Below, in pieces: positions 24,494-34,322 of a DNA stretch of 64,000 nt. A program made the position numbers and the translations under genes. The notes beneath the pieces were generated by a model. That model searched no databases. It saw only the letters and a program-made list of their open reading frames with translations, and had not been told where the DNA came from. This DNA is from Isochrysis galbana. Taxonomy: Eukaryota; Haptophyta; Isochrysidales; Isochrysidaceae. The stretch is taken from positions 9,829,124 to 9,893,123 of the forward strand of contig CM030932.1 in NCBI GenBank assembly GCA_018136815.1. Reading direction: 5' to 3'. The first letter of the stretch is position 1. Each line of letters begins with the position of its first letter.

Positions 24494-27400
24494 TTGTCCT
24501 CTCGTAGCCCTCCGCCCCCCTCTCCCTCTCCCTCTGGCTTCCCTCTCGGCCGCTTCCCTATGCTCCGCCTGCGTGGCGGCGGCGGCTGCGCCTCCAAGAC
24601 GGCCGAGGCAACATCCGACTCAGTCTGCTCCGACGATCCTTCAGACCATTCGGCCCACCTCAGCGGATCGCGCGCACGCCTGGCTCCAGCGGCGACTCCG
24701 GAGCGTTCGGTGCAGCCCGACGAATCGCACACCAGCCTGGCTCCTGCGACTCCAGATGAGATCACTGCAGGAGAGGACGACAAGATTCTGCACATCCTCT
24801 CCGAGTTCGACGACGTTCTCATCGACGCCCTCGAGAAGGAAGACATCCGTATTCTCTCAGCCGAGTGGATCAGACGGCAGGCCGACGACTATGTCCTGCA
24901 GAAGCGGCAAGACCTTGAGGCCAAGGGGGGAGAGGGCCCCTTCCTCTCCTCCACGGATGCGGTCGAGCTAGTTCGGAAGCAAGGACGCAAGCTCGGCGTT
25001 CTCTCGTATGGCTGGCTCGCGCCATCTCTCCCTGACCCCGAGGCGAAGCGGTTTAAGGCGCTGCGCACCGCCCTCGCCAGCCCTCTTTGTTCGCACATTG
25101 AAGGCGTCTTTTGGGACTTCGCCTCGCTGCCGCAAGCGGAGCGCTCCGAGGCGGAGCAGAAGAAGTTCGAACGTGCACTCGACATGATGGGCGACCTCTA
25201 CGCCTCTGCCGTCGGCACAACGGTTCTGCGCAGTGCTTTCATCCCCGTGGCGACGGCGGATCGCGAATACAACGACCGGCCCTATGAGCAGCGTGGGTGG
25301 TGCCTCTTCGAGAGTACTGTGAGCACGGAACTCGTGTTCCGACTCAACGACAAGGTGAGGCAGGCGATATCCACGCTGCCTCCAAAGGTCCTCGAGCTCC
25401 ACGCCGACGGTTCGGTCACCGAGCCTTGTGCAGGCGTGCGTGAGAGCTTCTCCAATGAGGTCAAGAAGAGGACATTCACGGGAAAGGGCGATGCGGAGAA
25501 AGTGGCTAAGCTCTACGATGAGTACGTGGAGAGGATCGCGGAGCGGCTCGAGCAAACCCTGCACATAACAACGAGCCCTGCGCACGATGCTTGGGCCGAG
25601 CTGCCGCTTCCCGAGGTCATCCTTCCTGAGGCTTCGCCGGCCGTCCACTTGGAGCCTGGAGAGTGGGTGCTCTTCCGCACCTGCGTTGCGAATGGCGCCC
25701 AATGGGGGCTTCCGCCCGTTGTTCGGGCGCCCCAGCTGCGGAGGATGCCCAGCGGTGCCGTGCAACGCGCGCAAGAGGCCGCACCGCAGTCCATCGACGC
25801 GCTTGACCATCGCGCTCTTCCGTGGAAGGTGCCAGGAGCGGTGGGCGGTCTCGTCGCTCCGGCGTCGGAGCCGTACATGCAGTGGCTCGTCTCGTCGCTT
25901 GCAGTGGCGGAGGAGGCGCTGAGTGCTCTTGCGACTCGATCCGTCGTGAGCGGCTCACAGGAGCCCCACTCCTTCGGGGCGCCCAACGAACGGACAACGG
26001 CGCCGCGCGAGTGCTCCTTACTGCCACAAATACCTGAGAGGGACGGCGTCACATGCGAGGAGGCCGAGGCGATGAGCGCCGTTGCCCAGGCGGCGACCTT
26101 GCTGCTGTCGATGCCCAAGGACACGCCGACCGATGCCGCCGACAAGAAGAAAGTGGAGCAAACCATGGCTGAAGTGGCGCGGCTTTTGCGCGCTGCCAAC
26201 GCACACGCAATGTATGCGGGCGACATAGCCAGCCTCGTTGACGGCTTGGAGCAACTCGTCGAGACCATCGGCAGCACGCTGCACTTGTCCGGGTGCACTC
26301 GACGCTTTGCGAAAGGGCAGCAGCTCGTCGCGAGGCTCGAGGGGCGCTGGGCTGAGGTGACCGTAGTTGGGCACGACAGCGGTAGGCATCAGCTACGTCT
26401 CGAGGGTACGTGTGGTCGTGAGACAAGCTGCTCGTTGCAACTGGGCCCATGGAACCACTCGCCGCTCGAGATGCGGTTGGAGCCGTTTGACAGCGTGCGC
26501 GACTGGTGGTTGCGCACGCTGAAGGAGACGCACTCGAGCGTCACTGATGCGCTCTCCGGGCACAAGCTGAGCGTGATGGAGCAGTGCGTCCCCATGAAAA
26601 TGGCCCTCGTGAGCAGCTATGGCAACGAGTCCTCGGTGCTGACCTCCGCAGGCAGCGAGAAGGCGGCAGACGGCGAGGAGGGCGCGCAGGCGTCGGTGAG
26701 CGAAAGCAGCAAGTCGTTGCTGACGTGGCTGGTGCGAGGCTACGAGCGGCTCGTCGCAGAAGGTGACGAGGAGGAGGCTGGGCCGACGCCGCCTCGCGTG
26801 CTCATCACTGCAGATGCGGCGGCGGGCAAGACGACGCTCAGCAGCCAGCTAATCATGCTGTTGGCAGACACGGAGATGGTGCCCATCTTGGTCAAGGGTC
26901 AGCTGTGGCAGCGATGGCTGACCGAGCGAGACGCTCACTTCCGCGCTGCATGGAACTGGGTGAATGCGTATGTGCAAGTGCAGTTTGAAGGCAAGCCGGC
27001 CGTGCAGCGCATGCTGCACCAGGCGATGTTGAGCCGGCGCGCCGTGCTCATCCTTGACGGGCTCGACGAGTGTGGCGACTCGCGCCGCCTCTTTGAGAGG
27101 CACATCGCGAGCGTGCTCGTGCCGCAGGGGCACATGATTGTGGCGACATCGCGCCCGGGTAGCGTGGACTAGGGGAGGTTCCGCACGTTCCAGGTTGCCA
27201 AGCTGATGCCGCTTACTGTGGAGCAGCAGCAGCACGTGCTGGCTTCGCGTTTGGGTGCACGCTTGGGCGCGGCTGAGGTCGAGAGGGTCTGGAGGTACAT
27301 TGGCGAGCGCATGGCGCACGATGCGGAAGGGCGCTTCATTACGAGCAATCCGCTGATGCTCTCGATGGTCGCCTCGATTGCTGAGCTTCGTGTTGGGCAC

Positions 27401-28801
27401 GACATGCCGAGGTCGCTGGCGAGCTTATACAAGGTGGCCACCAATGCGATGCTGGAGCGTGCCAGGGCGTCGGCGCTTTCCGTTGAGGAGTTGCACGCTC
27501 TCGTACGCCGCCTCTTCTTCCACGCGCACATGCGACAACAGCGCGTCATCGACGAGGGCTTTGTAGGGGACGTTGTGCGCGCTACCCACCCTGAGCTTGC
27601 CACGCCAATCGGGCCGGCCACCATCACCGAGCGGTTGCTCGCGCTCTTGCGCCAGGACGGGCTGCCTCTGCTGAGCGTGCTGCTGAGCGAGCCACTGCAG
27701 GTGCAGGCAGTGCACCTCTCGTTTCAGGAGTACTACGCGGCGCGGGCGATCGCCGAGGGCCAGCGGCTGCCCGAGGGCTTTGACATGACCAACGAGTTCT
27801 GGGGCAACATGCTCCGGCTGGGTGGTGGGCTCGGGCGGCAGTTTGTGGAGGCAGTGGCCGGGGACGGGGATGGGCGCGCGGAGCTCATGGTCCTCGCCTG
27901 CGAGCGCGGCTACGAGGAGTGTGTGCGCGAGCTTATGGAGGTGGGCGGAGGATGGGCGTCGAGGGGTGGTATCTACAGCACGCCAGCGCTATGCGCGGCG
28001 GCGGAAGGAGGCCATCTGGTGATTCTGAACATGCTGCTCGGGCAGATCCGAGTTCGACGGGACACGTCCGTCGTGCCAGCGAACACTTCTAAGAGTCCTT
28101 CCAATGGGGAGGGGAGCCCAACGATGGGGAGATCTCTCGTGGAACGCCGAGGCGGCGGCGCCCTGCGCGACGAGGGTAGAGGCCTCTTGAAGTGTAGAAG
28201 CGTCCTCTTCAAGGGGAGAGGCGCTCCGGCGGCTTCTACCGGTAAAGAACGCTCCCCCGCGCGAGAAGACGCCGACGGCGCGCTGGAGGTGGCCGACGAG
28301 TTTGGCTGGACTGCGCTCATGCGCGCATCGGCTGGTGGCCACGAGTCATGCGTGCGCGCGCTAATTGCGGCGGGGGCCAGTGTGGAGGCGACGGCCGAGC
28401 GTGGCGAGACTGCGCTCATGCGCGCATCGTATCGTGGCCACGAGCCGTGCGTGCGCGCGCTGATCGCGGCGGGGGCCAGTGTGGAGGCGAAGGCCGAGGA
28501 TGGCTGGACTGCGCTCATGCTCGCATCACGTCAGGGCCACGAGCTGTGCGTGCGCGCGCTGATCGCGGCGGGGGCCAGAGTGGAGGCGACGGACAAAAAT
28601 GGCGAGACTGCGCTCATGCTCGCATCGGCTGGTGGCCACGAGCCGTGCGTGCGCGCGCTGATCGCGGCGGGGGCCAGTATGGAGGCGAGGAAGAAGGATG
28701 GCTTGACTCCGCGCATCGGCTGGTGGCTTCCCCCCATTCTATCCCATAAGCTTCAAACACTCTTAGCCTCTTTTACTCTCGCTCCTGTGTCCTCCCTATA
28801 A
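24494..28801 (+). CDS. NLR-like protein: TIR-like, NACHT and ankyrin repeats, with one in-frame TAG
   Basis: One reading frame of 1,436 codons is broken only by TAG at 27170-27172, inside the NACHT domain; translation continues in the same frame to 28801. Residues about 145-275 look TIR-like: KLGVLSYGWL, VFWDFASLPQ, LYASAVGTTVL and QRGWCLFES, with a Glu where TIR NADases place theirs. A linker with a Tudor-like patch (about 615-650) follows. NACHT has Walker A ADAAAGKTT (about 769-777) and Walker B VLILDGLDECGD (about 850), then ATSRPGSVD before the stop, and HLSFQEYYAARAI. Four near-identical ankyrin repeats (99-bp units, 28300-28690) end the protein; a fifth carries a small deletion that shifts the frame. 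NACHT proteins are signal-activated NTPase switches. The stop may be a real lesion, a readthrough codon or a sequencing error. Start choice is uncertain (ATG at 24560 also possible). Confidence 0.8.
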
Positions 28802-29051
28802 TACTGTTCTAGCAGGCTCATAGCTCGCTCGTTCTAGTGAGGCAAAGGAGTTTACCTAGATCTGCGTGTCGTTTGCGATTTGTGTGAGTCTTATTTCGCT
28901 CTTCCCCAGACGGGGAAGTGTGAGAAGTGTCCTTGTGCAACACAAGTACGCGCTTTAAATAATGCGCGCAGCCAACTCTGGAGGTCGGATATAAGCCTTA
29001 CGCGCGGGGGGGGGGGGGGGGGGCGTTTCGAGGGTGTGTGGGGAATGTACG

Positions 29052-29084
<33 letters not shown>

Positions 29085-29239
29085 CGTTTCGAGGCATGGT
29101 GAGGGTTATTTTACGCGGGGCGAAAGCCTCACGAGGAAAATTTGAGTTTTTTTACTGCTGAGTTTAGACTCGGTACTAAGCAGTTTGCAGTTTACGTGAT
29201 TTGGACGCCATTTTGCGAGGTCGGATTTAGCCGTACGCG
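28802..29239. other. Intergenic, with two long poly-G runs
   Basis: G runs of about 15 (29007-29021) and about 26 (29055-29083) bases are each followed by GCGTTTCGAGG and preceded by TACGCG, so they form a duplicated unit. No gene is seen. Confidence 0.7.
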
Positions 29240-29327
29240 TGTCGCATTCGCGAATCGACACTCGTTAGGCTTCGCTCTTCTCTCTTCTCTTCGTCGTTCG
29301 GCCGAGTGTCGATTCGCGAATGCGACA
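29240..29327. repeat. Perfect 25-bp inverted repeat (hairpin)
   Basis: Arms at 29240-29264 and 29303-29327 are exact reverse complements (core CGCATTCGCGAATCGAC) around a 38-base loop. The left arm and loop start match the repeats at 16196 and 43118. Confidence 0.95.
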
Positions 29328-29330
29328 ACG

Positions 29331-30398
29331 CGCGCCCCCCCGCCGTTTCAAGGTGCGGAGCCTGTTCGCGTTCCTGATGCCGAGGAGGAGGCCCTTTCCC
29401 CGACCGAGGAGGCCACCATCACCACCACCGACGAGGACCCCGGGCCTGTGGGAGGAGAAGAGAAGAACGAGAACAGTGCGTCGGACGCTCCAGGCCTTCT
29501 TCTTCCCATCGCGCCGGCTGCGGAGGTCGAGGAGCCAGCGGAGTCGATGGAGGAGGTCGTGCCCGCCCACGCGCTCGCTCTCACCGAGGACAAGGAAGCC
29601 GAGGAGGACGACGAGGAGACGGAGAAGGCGGAGAAGGAGAAGACGGCTGCGTCCGACGCACCAGTCGGAGAAGTCTTCTTCACTCGGTTCGAGGAGGCCA
29701 CGCAGCTGGAAGAGGCCACGCAGCTCGAGGAGGAGAAGAAGGAGGAGGCCGAGACCGCCGAGGCGCCCGCTCCTACCGAGGCGAACGAAAAGGAGGAGGA
29801 GGGTGAGGAGAAGAAAGAGGAGAAGGAAGAGGAGACGTCCGACGCACCCGGCCAAGGTTTTTTGGAGGTGGCCACGCAGCTGGAGGAAGAGGCCACTCAG
29901 CTCGAGGAGGAGTCCGCGGAGACCGCAGCCGAGCAGACCTCCGCGGAGGCCGCGACCGAGAACTCCACGGATGCCTCGCGTGTGGTGGAGGACATTGCGT
30001 CCGACGCTCAAGCGGACGCTATGCTGGAGCCCATCCTTGACGAGAAGGAAGACGACGATGACATGTTTGACTTTTGGGACGTGGCCAAGGAGCCCGATGG
30101 GGCGAAGGAGCTAGTTGAGGAGGAGGCCGTCGTGAAGAATGGCTCCTCAGTGGTGGACTTGAGCGATGACTCCAATGACTCCATGCACATGGATCTGACC
30201 GACGAAGCGGTAGATGTGGCGGTTACGCCTTGTTCGACGACTAGTGAGTCGGCGGCGGAGGACGCTTCTTCTTCATCTGCAGCGCCGCGTCGCCTGCCAG
30301 AAGAACGACATCGAGAATATCGACGAGGAGGTGTGCGAGAAAAAGACGAAAAGGATGAAAACTCAGTAGCTCTGGGGTTGCTGTGTGTTTTGGGTTAG
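29331..30398 (+). CDS. Acidic low-complexity protein, unrecognised
   Basis: An open frame of about 355 residues (the frame is open from 29142, but the first part is repeat sequence) encodes a Glu/Asp/Ala-rich protein. Four SDAP/SDAQ words recur about every 55-65 residues, and the ATQLEE unit occurs four times, which suggests internal duplication. Near the end, SSVVDLSDDSND is a hydrophobic core followed by acids, like a SUMO-interaction motif, and MHMDLTDEAVDV is similar. The last 20 residues are basic then hydrophobic. No catalytic domain is seen. The ORF ends 30-40 bases before a transposon terminus and starts beside a hairpin, so it may belong to a mobile element. Codon bias alone makes it look coding. 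Confidence 0.4.
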   Translation, partial: RAPPPFQGAEPVRVPDAEEEALSPTEEATITTTDEDPGPVGGEEKNENSASDAPGLLLPIAPAAEVEEPAESMEEVVPAHALALTEDKEAEEDDEETEKAEKEKTAASDAPVGEVFFTRFEEATQLEEATQLEEEKKEEAETAEAPAPTEANEKEEEGEEKKEEKEEETSDAPGQGFLEVATQLEEEATQLEEESAETAAEQTSAEAATENSTDASRVVEDIASDAQADAMLEPILDEKEDDDDMFDFWDVAKEPDGAKELVEEEAVVKNGSSVVDLSDDSNDSMHMDLTDEAVDVAVTPCSTTSESAAEDASSSSAAPRRLPEERHREYRRGGVREKDEKDENSVALGLLCVLG

Positions 30399-30419
30399 CT
30401 TCCTTAAATAGCGTTATTT

Positions 30420-30499
30420 GAGACTGGTTGAAAAAGAAAACATGCACATCTGGGTGAAAAAAAATAATAACCTGGCCCTCTTTTGACGGAACGCGACTT
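30420..30499 (+). repeat. Copy of dispersed element terminus
   Basis: It matches 16458-16538 and ends TTTTGACGGAACGCGACTT at 30499. The retroelement leader copy begins at the next bases. Confidence 0.85.
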
Positions 30500-30988
30500 C
30501 CTTCGTTTGCGTAGTTTTGCGCTCTCTTTCCGTATTTCTTCGCGCATGACGAGCGATCGCGACCTCAGCCTTCGCCGCACTGGGAGGGTTTGTTTATCGT
30601 ATGATTCCGGAGTGTTTACGTTAGTCTTCTGAGCCCAAGGACTTTGGGGTTTGGGTTTTTCGTGAGTGGTTTTTGTAGCAACTTCGTCGAGTCCCACCGT
30701 GTTCCCAAGCGAGTCCCCCCGAGTTCCCGAGTCTATACCCCGAGTCAACGAGTCAATACAAGTCAAGCACGCGCCTGAGCCACCCCCAGTCGCCTGCCAC
30801 CACCTCCCACAAGCCTCCTTCCACACTTCCGCGCCCTCCGTGCGTCGTGCGTCGTGCGTCGATCACCATGCCCGTAGTCACCCCCGAGGAAAGCTCCATG
30901 AGCTCCCCGCAAGAACCGCATTCCGCGCTAGCTGCCGGCGCGCCCTCGCAGGCAATCTCCAAGAGTGAGATGAGCCTTGCTCTGACAG
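30500..30988 (+). pseudogene. Retroelement leader and Gag start, truncated
   Basis: An inverted copy of 6776-7293. It includes the same ATG context and about 40 codons of Gag (MPVVTPEESSMSSPQ) before breaking off at TCTGACA, where a different repeat begins. Confidence 0.85.
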
Positions 30989-31009
30989 GCTCAAGGCGCC
31001 TACGGGAAC

Positions 31010-31365
31010 CACGGTGGCAGGTATCTCGAGGCGCAGTCTTTTATTTCTCGAGGACAGCTCGCGGCGAGAGCTGTAAGGGCCGTTTCTTTTCATGACGAGA
31101 GGTTCCTCCCCCCCCCCCCCCGGTGCTTTTTCCCGGAGAGTCGCCCGACGTAGGTCGGTCCGCCTCAATGGGTTTTCCCTCATTGTAGCTTGTGGGGAGT
31201 TATAATGGGAGCCGGGGGTTTGCGAGGGGGGAGATTCGGAGGGGTGCATATGCGTATGTACCTAGTGACAGCACACGTACAAGGCGTACGGGCAGGTGCG
31301 CGGAAGGGTGTCGTGATAGTACCAGGCTAGTGGCAGTAGTGGTACTAACGCTCAGATGTTTTATT
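31010..31365 (+). repeat. Dispersed repeat F, inverted copy at 50455-50815
   Basis: About 360 bases match the reverse complement of 50455-50815, including the blocks CCTCAATGGGTTTTCCCTCA, TTATAATGGGAGCCGGGGGT and GTGTCGTGATAGTACC. The poly-C run differs in length. Non-coding. Confidence 0.85.
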
Positions 31366-31381
31366 ACATACGCTGCCTCGG

Positions 31382-31572
31382 CGCAAAAAATACGGATTAG
31401 GGTGCTAATTTGACCTAGTCATAACAACAGAACAATGTGAAGTCGTTTCTCGTCTTTCGCAAAAAATACGGATTAGGGAAATACTTGCGAACCGGCGCAC
31501 CCGCGCGAAGCCGGGCTCATTTCGACGGGCGAAACGGTTCGCAAGTATTTCCTCTGTTCTCGTCTTTCGCAC
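31382..31572. repeat. Hairpin with 17-bp perfect arms inside direct repeats
   Basis: Arms GGAAATACTTGCGAACC (31477-31493) and its exact reverse complement (31536-31552). GCAAAAAATACGGATTAGG is duplicated at 31384 and 31460, and TCTCGTCTTTCGCA flanks the hairpin on both sides. Confidence 0.93.
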
Positions 31573-31889
31573 GTTCCCTCTCAAGAAGAACTTGAATCTT
31601 CTCCACCAGATCTCTCCCGCTTCTTCTTCTTCTCTCTCTCTGTCCCCCCACCAAGTCCCATTTCGTGCTCTCTTCTTCTCTTCCTCTTCTTCTCTCTCTC
31701 TTGATTCTTCTCTTCTCTCTTCTCTTCTCTTGTTGCCAGAACAGTCTTCAAGATCGTTGTTCTTCCACAAATGGAGAACTCCCCCCCCCCTCCCCCCCCC
31801 CCCCCAATTGATCACTTCCTTTTTCGGAATCTTCATGGAGAAGAGATGTCGACCTTTTTTTCTTCTTCTTCCCTCTCTGACCCTCCCTC

Positions 31890-32678
31890 CTTCTCTCTTC
31901 TCTCTTCTCTCTTCTCTCTTCTCTCTTCTCTCTTCTCTCTTCTCTCTTCTCTCTTCTCTCTTCTCTCTTCTCTCTTCTCTCTTCTCTCTTCTCTCTTCTC
32001 TCTTCTCTCTTCTCTCTTCTCTCTTCTCTCTTCTCTCTCCTCTCTCCTCTCTCCTCTCTCCTCTCTCCTCTCTCCTCTCTTCTCTCTTCTCTCTTCTCTC
32101 TTCTCTCCTCTCTCCTCTCTCTCCTCTCTCCTCTCTCCTCTCTCCTCTCTCCTCTCTCCTCTCTCCTCTCTCCTCTCTCCTCTCTCTCTCCTCTCTCCTC
32201 TCTCCTCTCTCCTCTCTCCTCTCTCCTCTCTCCTCTCTCCTCTCTCCTCTCTCCTCTCTCCTCTCTCCTCTCTCCTCTCTCCTCTCTCCTCTCTTCTCTC
32301 TTCTCTCTTCTCTCTTCTCTCTCCTCTCTCCTCTCTCCTCTCTCCTCTCTCCTCTCTCCTCTCTCCTCTCTCCTCTCTTCTCTCTCCTCTCTCCTCTCTC
32401 CTCTCTTCTCTCTTCTCTCTTCTCTCTTCTCTCTTCTCTCTTCTCTCTCCTCTCTTCTCTCTTCTCTCTTCTCTCTTCTCTCTTCTCTCTTCTCTCTCTT
32501 CTCTCTCTTCTCTCTCTTCTCTCTCTTCTCTCTCTTCTCTCTCTTCTCTCTCTTCTCTCTCTTCTCTCTCTTCTCTCTCTTCTCTCTCTTCTCTCTCTTC
32601 TCTCTCTTCTCTCTCTTCTCTCTCTTCTCTCTCTTCTCTCTCTTCTCTCTCTTCTCTCTCCCTCTCTCTCTCTCCCTC

Positions 32679-32715
<37 letters not shown>

Positions 32716-32720
32716 TCCCT
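31890..32720. repeat. Polypyrimidine satellite before the receptor gene
   Basis: About 830 bases are built first of CTCTCTT and CTCTCCT heptamers in blocks and then of CTCTCTTCT-type nonamers, ending in (CT)n. It reads open on the plus strand only because it has no stop codon. Confidence 0.97.
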
Positions 32721-32868
32721 TCCCCCTCTTCGCTCTCGATTCTGCCCTCTCCTCCTCCCTCCCCCTCCCCTTCCCCCCCCTTGTCCCCTCCTCGCTCTCC
32801 ACTGGCTGCCCTGGCCTTCTGCCCTCCGGCCTTGTCCCACCGTCTGGGCCCACTCTCCTCCTCGACGC

Positions 32869-34322
32869 GCAATGTCAACGAGCGGGCAGCCTGCCTCCTT
32901 CAACAGCCACGCAGTGCCCACTTCTATGTTGCCTCCCAACGCCACGGCTCACCAGAGACACATCTCTCTTCCTGAGGTGGGCGCCATGCAGGCTGTCTGG
33001 GCGGGATGGCTGGTGACGGCGTCACTCACCCTACCGATCGCACTCCTTATCATTGCCGCCGTCCTCTGCTCACCGCACGCACGCAAGGCACCAATCAATG
33101 TCTACCTAGTCGCCATATCGCTCACTGACGTTGCCGCCAATACAGCAACAATCATTATTAGCCTCCTCGGCATCGCCCAGGGTGGGTATCCAGGAGTTAT
33201 AATGTGCAACTTGCAGTGCTGGCTCTTGACCATGCATCTTTGCAACTCCATGTGGATCAACACGCTGATCGCATTTGAGGTGTTTAGAATCCTTTCTGCC
33301 ACAAAGAAATTGTCCATTTACACGCAGCAATCTCGTCGATCAACGGTGCTTATTTGTTTGGCGTTGTCTGCTTTCTCATCTTTCAATGCCAGTGCAACGC
33401 TGATTGATGCCTTTCCGGTTCAACCTGTGGTCGTCCGCGGCGTGGTGTGCTTTCCTGCACCCACTGATGGCAAATTCACATCATCGTTTGTCGGATTTGT
33501 CCCCGCTGTTGTGGCCCCTGCCATAATTACTGGAGGCGTGATACTTATGGCTCAGTACCGAGGATTGATTAATTGGCAGGTGCTGCGTCTTCACTGGCTC
33601 AGCAGAGGTACCCATGGTACATCGGATCGTGAAGCCAGCGCTCGCAGCCATCGGTTAAGTGAGGCATTGGAAGAGGAAAGATACTTGCGAGCAGTCAGAC
33701 AAGCAAGACAGGTCACTCTCTTTTTTCTTCGCGTCGGGTATACGCTAGGATTGTGGCTACCTGTCGCGTTTCTCGCCAACTTTGCAAACGATCTCGGGTT
33801 GATATTTTTGTGCCTCTTCATAGGTCTGCCACGCACACTGCATCCCGAGACGCGTGCTATTCACTTCTCACACAAATCTCACCTAGCTCGCAGTTCGCAC
33901 CGCCTGCTGTGCTTCTAGGGGTCCACATAGCCGGAGAAGGATGCGCCCCATGTTGCATGCTTCATGCAGTGAACCATCATTGCCTTTGCTCTGCCTTCAC
34001 TCCATCCAGGCTTCTGACATTTAACATTCTCTCTTGCACGCTGTCTCATGCGTGTCACTTAGGTTTTGTGCAAACGTTGATTCTTCTCGCGGCCTGCATG
34101 CAGAAAAGCGACACGCGTCGCGCCATTCTAAATATGTCAGCTTGCTGCCGATGTCAATCGCAGTGTCCATTCTCTTGGCGGAGCGCGGTGATCCAAAGGC
34201 GAATCGCTCCTAAGGCTGAGGTGATAAATGTATGTACTGGGGAACAGGTACAAGGAGAAGGCACGAAAAAGAGCGACGAAGATCGAACTCAAAGTGAGTC
34301 TCAGGTTGTGGACATTGAATAA
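32869..34322 (+). CDS. Heptahelical receptor-like membrane protein
   Basis: Two exons (32869-33823 and 34063-34322) join in phase 1 across a 239-base GT-AG intron and give 404 residues. The start MSTSGQPAS follows the CT satellite. Seven hydrophobic segments are visible: AVWAGWLVTASLTLPIALL; VYLVAISLTDVAANTATII; WLLTMHLCNSMWINTLIAF; VLICLALSAFSSFNA; FVGFVPAVVAPAIITGGVI; TLFFLRVGYTLGLWLPVAF; and LGLIFLCLFIGFVQTLILL, which the splice completes. FEVFRIL sits where the DRY-type motif would be, and the tail is basic and Cys-rich (SACCRCQSQC, possible palmitoylation). Topology and an NSS-like Asn-rich N-terminus fit a G-protein-coupled receptor of no class I can name. It would act at the cell surface or an endomembrane. 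Confidence 0.72.

Noticed and set aside
23521-24846. 441-codon minus-strand Ser-Pro-Leu ORF
   Set aside because: It is antisense to the minisatellite and the NLR-like start and consists of repeat translation.
28980-29084. Telomere-like G-rich repeats
   Set aside because: They are pure poly-G runs without a regular telomere unit.
31592-32868. Long ORFs of Ser-Leu-Phe or Arg-Glu-Lys repeats on both strands
   Set aside because: They are stop-free readings of the CT satellite; the receptor starts after it.
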